From assembly GCA_944382025.1 (NCBI GenBank), contig CALWMQ010000023.1, positions 1 through 6,136 on the forward strand: a DNA stretch of 6,136 nucleotides. The letters run 5' to 3'. Below are positions 1 to 5,698 of this stretch, piece after piece. The first letter of the stretch is position 1. Each line of letters opens with the position of its first letter. The DNA is from an uncultured Clostridia bacterium (lineage in GTDB: Bacteria > Bacillota > Clostridia > Oscillospirales > Acutalibacteraceae). Both the position numbers and the translations under genes were made by a program. Under the pieces are notes generated by a model. It made no database searches. It saw nothing but the letters and a program-made list of their open reading frames with translations, and was not told the DNA's origin.

Positions 1-524
1 CCGTACCGATCCACAGCGTAGGCTTCGTTTTCGCACAGCAGTTCCTCGCATTTCCGACGGGCGTACAGGCGTTTTTCATTGATTTCCGACTGAATCCGTT
101 CCGCAAGGCAGCGTTTTTCGATTTCCACATCCGCCTGGCGGAAGAGGCCGTTTTCCAGAGCGGGCTCAAACACCATGGAGCAGAGCAGCTGAGCGCACTG
201 GGCGGCTACATCCTCCCCGCCGATAGCGTAGCGGCTGTCGATGGACGAGGCGGTCAGCACCAGGGCCTGAGCTTCCCCCAGCCTGGCCACATCGGCGGAC
301 ACGGTGGCGCCATAGAGCCGGTTGAGCCGTTTCTGTAAAGCGGTATAGTCCGGATAGGCGGCACAGCCCCTCCTCATCAGGAAGGGCAGGATGGCGTACT
401 GGGAAGCGGTGGCCTGAGCCAGGGGAAGCAGCAGGGCAACGCTCAGGCGGCTGGTTTTGAACCTCTCGTCAGGCAGAGCGAGGCAGCGGATCCCATCGCC
501 CAGGGACTGGTTGACAGGCGTCAC
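1..524 (-). CDS. yfmF: YfmF-like M16 (insulinase-family) protein, N-terminal part
   Basis: This is the N-terminal 174 codons of an M16 peptidase-family protein that runs off the left edge. Diagnostic stretches are RFKTSRLSV (residues 21-29), ILPFLMRRG (45-53) and LNRLYGA (67-73), the usual order in YfmF-type proteins. The position where active M16 enzymes carry HxxEH is occupied by ILPFLMRRG, so it should be a non-catalytic partner. In Bacillus subtilis YfmF acts with the M16 homologue YfmH and is linked to 5-aminopentanol modification of elongation factor P; a yfmH-like gene would be expected beyond the left edge. I chose the GTG at 524 because AGGAGG (532-537) lies 7 bases upstream. The in-frame ATG at 530 is only 1 base from that site, too close for normal initiation. 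Family call is fairly sure; exact role here is inferred. Confidence 0.8.
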   Translation of the reverse strand, partial: MTPVNQSLGDGIRCLALPDERFKTSRLSVALLLPLAQATASQYAILPFLMRRGCAAYPDYTALQKRLNRLYGATVSADVARLGEAQALVLTASSIDSRYAIGGEDVAAQCAQLLCSMVFEPALENGLFRQADVEIEKRCLAERIQSEINEKRLYARRKCEELLCENEAYAVDRY

Positions 525-531
525 AATCATT

Positions 532-537
532 CCTCCT
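532..537 (-). promoter_or_regulatory. Shine-Dalgarno site that decides the yfmF start
   Basis: A perfect AGGAGG on the minus strand lies 1 base from an ATG (530) and 7 bases from an in-frame GTG (524). Normal spacing favours the GTG, which moves the start two codons downstream of the first ATG. Confidence 0.7.
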
Positions 538-557
538 TATGGATGATGCGGGATACC

Positions 558-652
558 GGCGGACAAGGAGCGGAACGAATCCCTTAAAACCAAAGCGGTC
601 TCTGCAAAGGGGAGGCGTTGTGTTCCGCGTTCTGAAAAAGGCCCTGTCCGCC
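558..652 (-). other. Structured 5' leader of yfmF (long nested hairpin)
   Basis: Two nested perfect inverted repeats are visible: GGCGGACA pairs 558-565 with 645-652, and GCGGAAC pairs 570-576 with 622-628. Inside these, CCCUU/AAGGG and AGACC/GGUUU can pair in the RNA, so the whole stretch could fold as a rod of about 95 nucleotides with small internal loops. It lies wholly in the predicted yfmF leader, between the -10 at 668-673 and the ribosome site at 532-537. It has no U-run after it, so it is not a standard terminator. I could not match it to a known riboswitch consensus (TPP, SAM, c-di-GMP, ykkC, T-box were considered). It could be a cis-regulatory leader or a separate small RNA. Confidence 0.5.
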
Positions 653-667
653 AAACCTATACCCAAT

Positions 668-696
668 AGTATACCAAATTTCCTGTGGGATGGAAA
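668..696 (-). promoter_or_regulatory. Predicted sigma-A promoter of yfmF
   Basis: Reading the minus strand, a -10 TATACT (668-673) with the extended element TGG directly before it is separated by 17 bases from TTTCCA (691-696), a 4/6 match to the -35. Transcription should start near 661 and give a leader of about 135 bases. The promoter sits just beyond the stop codon of the upstream permease gene, so yfmF can be expressed separately from that operon. Confidence 0.55.
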
Positions 697-704
697 GGGG
701 GGAC

Positions 705-1880
705 TCAACCGTCCTGGCGGAGGGCGTCCACCGGCCGGAGGCGGGAGGCTTTCAGAGCCGGGTACACACCGAAAACGCAGCCGATGAGCAGGGAAAATCC
801 CACCAACAGGGCAAACGCTTGGAGGGGGAGGATAAGGGGCTGCCCTATCAGGAGAGCCGCGGCGGCCATCAGGCCGGCTCCGGAGAGGATTCCCGTAAGG
901 CTTCCCAGAAGGGAGATCACCGCCGCTTCCGCCAAGAATTCCAGCATAATCCGGTTCCGGGAAGCGCCGATAGCTTTTTTGATACCAATTTCTTTTGTCC
1001 GCTCACTGACCGAAACCAGCATAATGGTCATGATTCCCAAGCCGGATACGATCAAAGAGATGCCGCTGATAGCGGTGAGGATCAGGGTAACGATATCCAT
1101 CAGCCCGCCCAACCGTTCCTTCTGCACCGCCAGGTTATCGGTCCGGAACCCGCCGGCTACACCGGCGGACCGTTCAAGGGCCTTTATAATCCGGCTTTCT
1201 GTCTGGGAAGCGTCTCCGGATACCCGTACGGCGATCTGGTTAAAAGTGTCCCGTCCGGTCAGGTTCTGCATGGTGGTGTAGGGGATATACACCATACCGG
1301 GAATCAGCTCGGTAAGATTTTGCAGCAGGCTGCTGCCGGCCTCGGTGATACCCACGATCTGGAAGGCTTCCTCCACGCCGCCGATGTTCAGGAAGATGGT
1401 TTTCCCGACAATATTCTCCCGGGAATAGGCTTTTCTGGCCACCGTCTCATCCACCACACAGACCATAGCCGCTCCCCGGACATCCCCCTGGCTGATGAGC
1501 CTTCCGTGCTTCAAGGTCAGGGAAATGGCCTGGGTAGCGCCGGAATCAATACCGCAGATCAGGGAATTCTCACAGGATTCCCGCAGGGTGGCGTTGGCGT
1601 ATTCAATCATCAGGGGCATAGCGGTGTCCACCCCGGACAGGTTCCGGATAATTTCCAGCGTTCCCTCGTCCAGGAGGGTGTTGTCACCGGAGGAACTGAC
1701 CGACAGGCCGTTCACGCCCAAGCTGTCCAGCTCCTGGTTGACAACCTGTTTGCCCATGCTGCTGATCATGGAGACAATGGTCACCATGGATACCCCAACC
1801 GTGATACTGCTGACTGTTAAAAGGGTACGGCTCCATTTGCGCCGGAGGCTTTTCAGCGCGCAGGCCAGAATATCCCTCAT
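705..1880 (-). CDS. ABC transporter permease, MacB/FtsX type
   Basis: A 391-residue membrane protein with the MacB/FtsX permease plan: one N-terminal transmembrane helix (about 19-41), a long extracytoplasmic domain (about 42-260), then three helices (about 262-288, 314-346, 352-375). Family hallmarks are the cytoplasmic coupling segment RTKEIGIKKAIGAS (294-307) and the C-terminal GVYPALKASRLRPVDALR (371-388). These permeases dimerise and use an ATPase to move the external domain, exporting peptides, drugs or lipids, or transmitting force to envelope proteins. No nucleotide-binding domain is fused or encoded next door. The ATG at 1880 is chosen because GAGGAGG lies at proper distance, and it overlaps the TGA of the adaptor gene (ATGA), indicating translational coupling. 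A longer in-frame upstream start would run into the adaptor gene and is unlikely. Substrate is unknown. Confidence 0.9.
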   Translation of the reverse strand: MRDILACALKSLRRKWSRTLLTVSSITVGVSMVTIVSMISSMGKQVVNQELDSLGVNGLSVSSSGDNTLLDEGTLEIIRNLSGVDTAMPLMIEYANATLRESCENSLICGIDSGATQAISLTLKHGRLISQGDVRGAAMVCVVDETVARKAYSRENIVGKTIFLNIGGVEEAFQIVGITEAGSSLLQNLTELIPGMVYIPYTTMQNLTGRDTFNQIAVRVSGDASQTESRIIKALERSAGVAGGFRTDNLAVQKERLGGLMDIVTLILTAISGISLIVSGLGIMTIMLVSVSERTKEIGIKKAIGASRNRIMLEFLAEAAVISLLGSLTGILSGAGLMAAAALLIGQPLILPLQAFALLVGFSLLIGCVFGVYPALKASRLRPVDALRQDG

Positions 1881-2836
1881 GTTTTCCCGCCTCCTCGGAT
1901 CGTAATGGCCGTTCCGTCCCTGGAAATGGCTTCCGGATTGGATATAACCCTGTCTCCGGCCTGGAGCCCGGACACCGCATGAAATCCGGCGCTCCACTCC
2001 TCGCCGGACAGGATATTCCTCCGTACCGCCCGGGTTTTACCGTCTTCATCCACGCATACATACACATATTCTGTTCCCTCCTCATCCTGGAGAACGCATT
2101 CGTAAGGCACCACCAGGGCATCAGGCGTTTCGGATATGGTGATCAGGGCCTTGGCGTTCAGCCCGACCCGCAGGGAATCATCCACACAGCCGCTGTCGAA
2201 GAAAACCACGGCATCTACTACGGTTTCGGTTGTGGATCCCACATACTGCTGGCGGGCGGAAGCGGCCATTTCGGTCAGGATACCGGTGTATAAGGGCTCA
2301 CGGAAACCGGATCCTTTGATGGTAACCCGCTGGCCCAAGGCAACTTTTTGTAAATCCTGTTCCCGAATAGCTATGGCAACCTGAAGAGTTTCGCTGTTGG
2401 CGATGACCGCGCAGGGCTTTTGGGCAGCGGTTAATTCCCCTTCCGTTACGTCCAGGGTGGACAGGATCCCGGATATCGGAGCGGTGACCTGGGTTAGGAT
2501 GGCGGAATCCGGGATCTGGGCCGCCCCAACTCCGCCCACTTGTGCCATAGCGGCTTTGGTAGCCTCCACATCTACAGAGAACAGTACATCTCCCTGTTCT
2601 ACCCGCTGTCCCGGTTCCACATATACCTGTCCGGCGACGCAGGGGATTTCCAGGATAACGCTTTCATTATCGGCTGATTCCACCTTGCCGGTACAGGTTA
2701 CAGTCTGCTCCATGGGTTGAGGCTGTAGTTCCACCACCGATACACCTACCGGTGTTTTTTTGATGATTGCCCCGCACCCAATAATCACACCTATCGCCAT
2801 ACAGGTGGTGACTGCCAGCACCACGTATTTTTTCAT
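1877..2836 (-). CDS. HlyD/MacA-type efflux adaptor (membrane fusion) protein
   Basis: A 319-residue adaptor. Order: positively charged N-terminus and hydrophobic segment (3-25); first lipoyl half-motif (about 69-97, with VYVEPGQRVEQGDVLFSV); a very short connector (about 98-112) where Gram-negative MacA has a long coiled-coil hairpin; second lipoyl half (about 113-145, with VTAPISGILSTLDVTEGE); beta-barrel (about 148-235); and a membrane-proximal domain (about 240-310, with ALVVPYECVL and GLQAGDRVI). The short connector fits a Gram-positive cell with no TolC partner. IIGC at 18-21 resembles a lipobox, so it may be a lipoprotein; a simple membrane anchor is the alternative. The start at 2836 (MKKYVV) is preferred over the ATG at 2857, which lacks a ribosome site; GGTGG precedes 2836. 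It is the first gene of the operon and overlaps the permease by 4 bases. Confidence 0.88.
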   Translation of the reverse strand: MKKYVVLAVTTCMAIGVIIGCGAIIKKTPVGVSVVELQPQPMEQTVTCTGKVESADNESVILEIPCVAGQVYVEPGQRVEQGDVLFSVDVEATKAAMAQVGGVGAAQIPDSAILTQVTAPISGILSTLDVTEGELTAAQKPCAVIANSETLQVAIAIREQDLQKVALGQRVTIKGSGFREPLYTGILTEMAASARQQYVGSTTETVVDAVVFFDSGCVDDSLRVGLNAKALITISETPDALVVPYECVLQDEEGTEYVYVCVDEDGKTRAVRRNILSGEEWSAGFHAVSGLQAGDRVISNPEAISRDGTAITIRGGGKT

Positions 2837-2912
2837 CCATCCACCACGCCTTTCCATATCGTCACAAAACCAAAATTTCCCACAAACTTTGCGGCCTGCT
2901 TAACCTTATCTA

Positions 2913-2925
2913 GTCTTTGAAAGAC
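2913..2925. promoter_or_regulatory. Perfect 13-base palindrome, candidate operator
   Basis: GTCTTTGAAAGAC is a perfect dyad (6+1+6). It lies 8 bases beyond the predicted -10 of the adaptor-permease promoter, covering the likely transcription start. A repressor bound here would block transcription. No regulator gene is present in the window, and the operator role is an inference from position and symmetry. Confidence 0.4.
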
Positions 2926-2933
2926 AGATGGAA

Positions 2934-2961
2934 AATATAAGGGGTAGAAACTGGCAGTCAA
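2934..2961 (-). promoter_or_regulatory. Predicted sigma-A promoter of the adaptor-permease operon
   Basis: On the minus strand TTGACT (2956-2961) is 16 bases from TATATT (2934-2939), each a 5/6 match. The region just upstream is an A/T-rich stretch (about 2961-2980) that could act as an UP element. Transcription would start near 2927, giving a leader of about 90 bases before the ATG at 2836. Confidence 0.6.
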
Positions 2962-3124
2962 TATTTTTTTATGAAAACATCTTTCAGCCTATATGCAGGC
3001 CATTTAGGAAAATAAGGGGGAATTTTTTGAAAAGGGATTTCCTGTCAGGCGGTTGTAGCAAAAACGGCTGCGCGGAACGCGGTACAGGAAAGGCTTTTCG
3101 GAAAATCCGGTAATATGCGAGGGT

Positions 3125-3187
3125 AGGAGCCGTACCTTCTGCGGGAAACAGTGGAAATGATTCTGTCAGGGACAGCGGCTGGCTCCT
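3125..3187 (+). other. Inverted-repeat element, possible RNA domain
   Basis: AGGAGCC (3125-3131) and GGCTCCT (3181-3187) are perfect complements closing a 49-base interior. Inside is a small hairpin CTGTC-agg-GACAG and the first copy of the 15-base repeat TGCGGGAAACAGTGG. Together with the terminator downstream this looks like the body of a small plus-strand RNA. No promoter of good quality was found for it. Confidence 0.3.
3140..3154 (+). repeat. 15-base direct repeat, copy 1
   Basis: TGCGGGAAACAGTGG occurs here and again, identically, at 3227-3241, start to start 87 bases apart. The second copy forms the 5' part of the plus-strand terminator stem region. Confidence 0.8.
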
Positions 3188-3226
3188 GATGGTTTGTGCT
3201 TAGACATTCATACGGTTAGGGAGAGA

Positions 3227-3241
3227 TGCGGGAAACAGTGG
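3227..3241 (+). repeat. 15-base direct repeat, copy 2
   Basis: Identical to 3140-3154. This copy supplies both GCGGGA, which can pair with TCCCGC (3251-3256), and the GTGG that begins the competing terminator stem. Confidence 0.8.
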
Positions 3242-3262
3242 GATGGAAAATCCCGCCTTTTT
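3238..3262 (+). terminator. Predicted intrinsic terminator, plus strand
   Basis: GTGGGAT (3238-3244) pairs with ATCCCGC (3250-3256) through a GGAAA loop, including one G-T pair, followed by C and five T (3258-3262). A competing stem uses GCGGGA at 3228-3233 with the same 3' strand. No plus-strand protein gene ends here, so it implies either an unannotated small RNA or a relic. Confidence 0.55.
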
Positions 3263-3348
3263 GAGGGCAGCACGTTTTAAAGCCATGCGGGAAGCGTTTG
3301 GAACGGCAGGCAGGATGAAACGTGTTGGGAAGAAGCGGCGATCCATCA

Positions 3349-3398
3349 GAAAACCGGCCTCCTTTGGGGCGTAAAACGCTCCCTCCAAGAGGCCGGTT
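3349..3398 (-). terminator. Large hairpin, likely terminator downstream of the MBL gene
   Basis: AACCGGCCTC (3352-3361) and GAGGCCGGTT (3389-3398) are perfect 10-base complements. Pairing continues inward, after a small bulge, with TTGG/CCAA and GCGT/ACGC around an AAA loop, so nearly the whole interval is stem. On the minus strand it is followed by TTTTCT, which suits termination of transcripts coming from the MBL gene about 245 bases upstream. On the plus strand the T-tract is poorer. Confidence 0.5.
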
Positions 3399-3641
3399 CT
3401 TAGAGAACACATCTTCAGTTTACATTTATTTGATGGCAGGCTTTTTGACGGAGCCGAGCCGGACAGATAAAAGCGGGTTCCGGTAAATACCGGGTGAAAA
3501 TGATACAGTTTTGACAACAGCACGCCTGAGGGCCTGGCCAAACGCCTAAACTGAATCCCCCACAGCCGGCACGGCTGGTCTATGGAGGCAGAGGATCGGC
3601 AGGCGAGGACACGGCTGCCTTTCACGGGACATCCTCATCCC

Positions 3642-4547
3642 TTATGGGGCGGACGCCTGGTATGAGGAGTCCTGCGTCACCCACACGGACGAGCCATCGG
3701 TCTGTATCCGGATATCTCCATCCACAGTCTGCAGAGTTTCGATACGCATCTCTTCCAGCAGTGCCAGGGTTTGGGGATCGGCGGGATCCTTTTCGGAACA
3801 GGTAATAGCCGCGTACTGGGGAGAAACGGCGGCCAGGAATAGAGGCAGATTGTCCTCATAACCCCCGTGGTGAGGCATTTTGACAAACGCGTAAGGCTGC
3901 TTGGCGTCATCGCTTTCCAGAAATTCATTCAGCCGGATTTTTTCCGCGTCCCCGGTAAACAGGAATCGCTGCTCCCCGCAGGTTACCGTCACCATCAGGG
4001 AATAATCATTGGACTGTTCATAGACGGTTTCGGTTCCGGGCACAATGTGCAGTTCACTGCCGCCCAGTGTCAGGCGGACGGGTTGAGTCAGCCGTTCCGG
4101 TATGACTCCCGCCTGTTGGGCGGCTTCCAGGTATTCTTCTTCCTGTTTGCTCCCTTTTTCGTAATCCGGCTGGAGGATCCGCTCCACGGGGACGGATTCC
4201 AGGACCTTGTCGGCGCTGCCTACGTGATCCTTGTCCATATGGGACAGGATCAGCAGATCCAGTTTGTCCACCTGCTGGGCCTTCAGCAGTGCCAGGACCT
4301 CCTCTTCGTTTTTGGAGGTGCCGGCGTCAATGAGCACAGCGGCGTCGGGCCATTTGAGGAGGATACAATCGGACTTCCCCGTATTCGGGATCGTGACGGT
4401 CAACTGTGCCTGCCCCTGGGAGAGGGCAACAGAAGAAGAGGGTGTGCTGGAAGGCTCCTTCTCCCCGGTACAGCCCGCACCTGCCAGGAGCCATAGGCTG
4501 AACGCCGACAGCAGGGCTGCGAGACGGGTCAGTTTTTTCCGATTCAT
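3642..4547 (-). CDS. Exported ComEC-like metallo-beta-lactamase-fold protein
   Basis: A 301-residue protein with an export signal and one MBL domain. The N-terminus has a basic stretch (NRKKLTR), a hydrophobic core (about 9-24) and GAGC ending at Cys26, a near-lipobox suggesting lipid anchoring; an S/T/P-rich linker follows (about 30-46). The MBL domain shows LIDAG (72-76), the metal-site motif HMDKDH (103-108), NDYSLMV (180-186), TGD (198-200) and PHHGG (225-229). This set matches the C-terminal domain of the DNA-uptake channel ComEC and its free-standing relatives, for which nuclease or phosphodiesterase activity is suspected. No ComEC transmembrane channel is present. The ATG at 4547 is chosen because AAGGAGG lies 6 bases upstream; a start at 4577 would precede the ribosome site. 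It has its own promoter. Substrate is not deducible. Confidence 0.88.
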   Translation of the reverse strand: MNRKKLTRLAALLSAFSLWLLAGAGCTGEKEPSSTPSSSVALSQGQAQLTVTIPNTGKSDCILLKWPDAAVLIDAGTSKNEEEVLALLKAQQVDKLDLLILSHMDKDHVGSADKVLESVPVERILQPDYEKGSKQEEEYLEAAQQAGVIPERLTQPVRLTLGGSELHIVPGTETVYEQSNDYSLMVTVTCGEQRFLFTGDAEKIRLNEFLESDDAKQPYAFVKMPHHGGYEDNLPLFLAAVSPQYAAITCSEKDPADPQTLALLEEMRIETLQTVDGDIRIQTDGSSVWVTQDSSYQASAP

Positions 4548-4577
4548 AGGGATCCTCCTTCCGGCCGGTGTGGGCAC

Positions 4578-4606
4578 AGTATACCAGATCCGGCGGCGAA
4601 TCCCAA
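4578..4606 (-). promoter_or_regulatory. Predicted sigma-A promoter of the MBL-protein gene
   Basis: On the minus strand TTGGGA (4601-4606) is 17 bases from TATACT (4578-4583), with the extended element TGG immediately before the -10. Start of transcription near 4570 leaves a leader of only about 23 bases with the AAGGAGG site. The gene can therefore be transcribed separately from the SpoIID-like gene upstream. Confidence 0.6.
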
Positions 4607-4684
4607 GAGGTTTTCCAATAGATTTTCAGAAAATTTACATGAGCCGGGGATACGGGCAAGAAGGCTGCCGGTGGAGGATAGGGT

Positions 4685-5698
4685 TCAGACGATGGCGATG
4701 CCTGTATAGTAATGGTTGAGGATGTCCTCCCAGAGAGCCCCCTGACGGGCCATATAATCCGCTCCGTACTGGCTCATCCCCACCCCATGGCCATAGCCGC
4801 GGACAGTGAAGAGAAAACAGCCGTCCTTATATTCTACGGAGAAGCAGGCGGAACGGAGATTCAGGGCTTCCCGTACCTGCTTGCCGGTCAGTTCCAAGCC
4901 GCCGATGGTGATAGCGGTAACGGTTCCGGAATCGGACAGGGTGGGGGACCCGGAGATCCATCCTGCGGCATCCCCTTCCAGAATAAGGTCAGGAAAGGCG
5001 GCTTTCATGGTTTGAGTGAACTGTTCGGGGGAGAAGGAAGCTTGGGATTGAAAATCAGGAGACAGCTTATCACCAGGACTGGCAACGGGTTGGAGATAGG
5101 GATAGTCCTTGCCCCATACGGTTAAAGCGGATTCGGTGGTACCGGGGCTGGTACTGTGGTAGGCGGCAAAAATATCCTGGCCATCATACTGCATCCGTTT
5201 CCCCAGGACCTGGTCCACTGCGCCGGCCACCTTTTCCAAATAGGCGTCATATTGGCTGCCCCATTGTTCTTTCAGCCCATCAGGGGAGTAAAGAGCGGGA
5301 AAAGCGGAAGGCATATCCGAAAAATCGGCTCCTTTCAGTTCCGGGTCAGGGTTTTCCCGGCGGCGCTGCCGCTGGTAAGAATAATATGTATAAGTGGCAA
5401 CCGCTTGCGCCTTCAAGGCCTCGGTATGATAAGTAGGCTGCATTTCCGCCGCGACGGTATACAGAACGAAGTCCCGTTCGGTGAAGGTGTAGATGATATC
5501 GGCCTCCGTGTCCAGAACCTTGAATACCGCCTCATTGCCTCCGGGTACGGAAGCGTCGGAATTGTCGGCGTGGGAGGAGACGGAACTGCCGGGAGAAGGG
5601 TCGTCAGGCTTGTCCTCCTGCAGGATCCCCAGTGCGGGAAGCGGCAGTAAAAGGAGAAGGAGATAGCAGCAGAGTATCAGGATTCCATATCGTTTCAT
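4685..5698 (-). CDS. spoIID: SpoIID/LytB-domain protein (stage II sporulation protein D-like)
   Basis: A 337-residue protein. It has an N-terminal membrane segment (about 4-24), a low-complexity acidic/serine linker (about 26-57) and a SpoIID domain (about 60-335). Family motifs are LYTVAAEMQP (79-88) with the presumed catalytic Glu85, LKAQAVATYTYYSY (95-108), YHSTSPGTTESA (180-191) and GYGHGVGMSQYGA (301-313). SpoIID is a lytic transglycosylase that cuts glycan strands lacking stem peptides and, with SpoIIP and SpoIIM, drives engulfment of the forespore. Length matches SpoIID. The Cys residues that bind zinc in characterised SpoIIDs are not seen in the corresponding stretch (about 124-140, DFSDMPSAFPALY), so it may be a paralogue rather than the engulfment enzyme itself. 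The ATG at 5698 follows AAAGGAG at 7 bases. No spoIIR, spoIIQ or spoIIP gene lies nearby. Confidence 0.88.
   Translation of the reverse strand: MKRYGILILCCYLLLLLLPLPALGILQEDKPDDPSPGSSVSSHADNSDASVPGGNEAVFKVLDTEADIIYTFTERDFVLYTVAAEMQPTYHTEALKAQAVATYTYYSYQRQRRRENPDPELKGADFSDMPSAFPALYSPDGLKEQWGSQYDAYLEKVAGAVDQVLGKRMQYDGQDIFAAYHSTSPGTTESALTVWGKDYPYLQPVASPGDKLSPDFQSQASFSPEQFTQTMKAAFPDLILEGDAAGWISGSPTLSDSGTVTAITIGGLELTGKQVREALNLRSACFSVEYKDGCFLFTVRGYGHGVGMSQYGADYMARQGALWEDILNHYYTGIAIV

Larger units (their letters stand above)
2962..3641. other. Long intergenic region without a convincing gene
   Basis: About 680 bases lie between the adaptor promoter and the MBL-protein stop codon. The first 60 bases are A/T-rich. 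Open frames exist (plus 2928-3113; minus 3200-3625), but their products show no domain, signal or hydrophobic pattern and are crossed by RNA hairpins. Recognisable contents are the duplicated element and plus-strand terminator at 3125-3262, the large hairpin at 3352-3398, a dyad CCGGTA-AA-TACCGG at 3480-3493 and a short hairpin CAGCCG-gca-CGGCTG at 3563-3577. It may be the remains of a lost gene or a region of small RNA transcription. Confidence 0.5.

Noticed and set aside
690..1820. A 376-codon open frame on the plus strand opposite the permease, plus a 198-codon one at 685-1281
   Set aside because: Both lie entirely antisense to a protein with clear MacB/FtsX motifs. Their products are rich in Gly, His, Gln and Asp with no domain, typical of antisense shadows of membrane-protein codons.
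2928..3113. A 61-codon plus frame beginning inside the adaptor promoter
   Set aside because: No ribosome site, overlap with the promoter on the other strand, and no recognisable sequence features.
3121..3187. Resemblance to a cobalamin riboswitch core (GGGAA, GTGGAAAT, GACAGCGGC in order)
   Set aside because: The paired elements that define the class do not align, spacing is wrong and no cobalamin-related gene follows.
3200..3625. A 141-codon minus frame starting with GTG 16 bases after the MBL stop, with a GAGG-like site
   Set aside because: The product is low in acidic residues and rich in Arg, Ser, Pro and Leu with no recognisable domain. The frame runs across the large hairpin at 3352-3398 and the terminator at 3238-3262. 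Judged spurious, but a protein search could overturn this.
4231..4719. Plus-strand open frames opposite the MBL gene (also 3867-4496)
   Set aside because: Antisense to a gene with strong metal-site motifs, and no ribosome sites or domains.
5156..5650. A 164-codon plus frame opposite the SpoIID-like gene
   Set aside because: Antisense shadow of a well-supported coding region, with no independent features.
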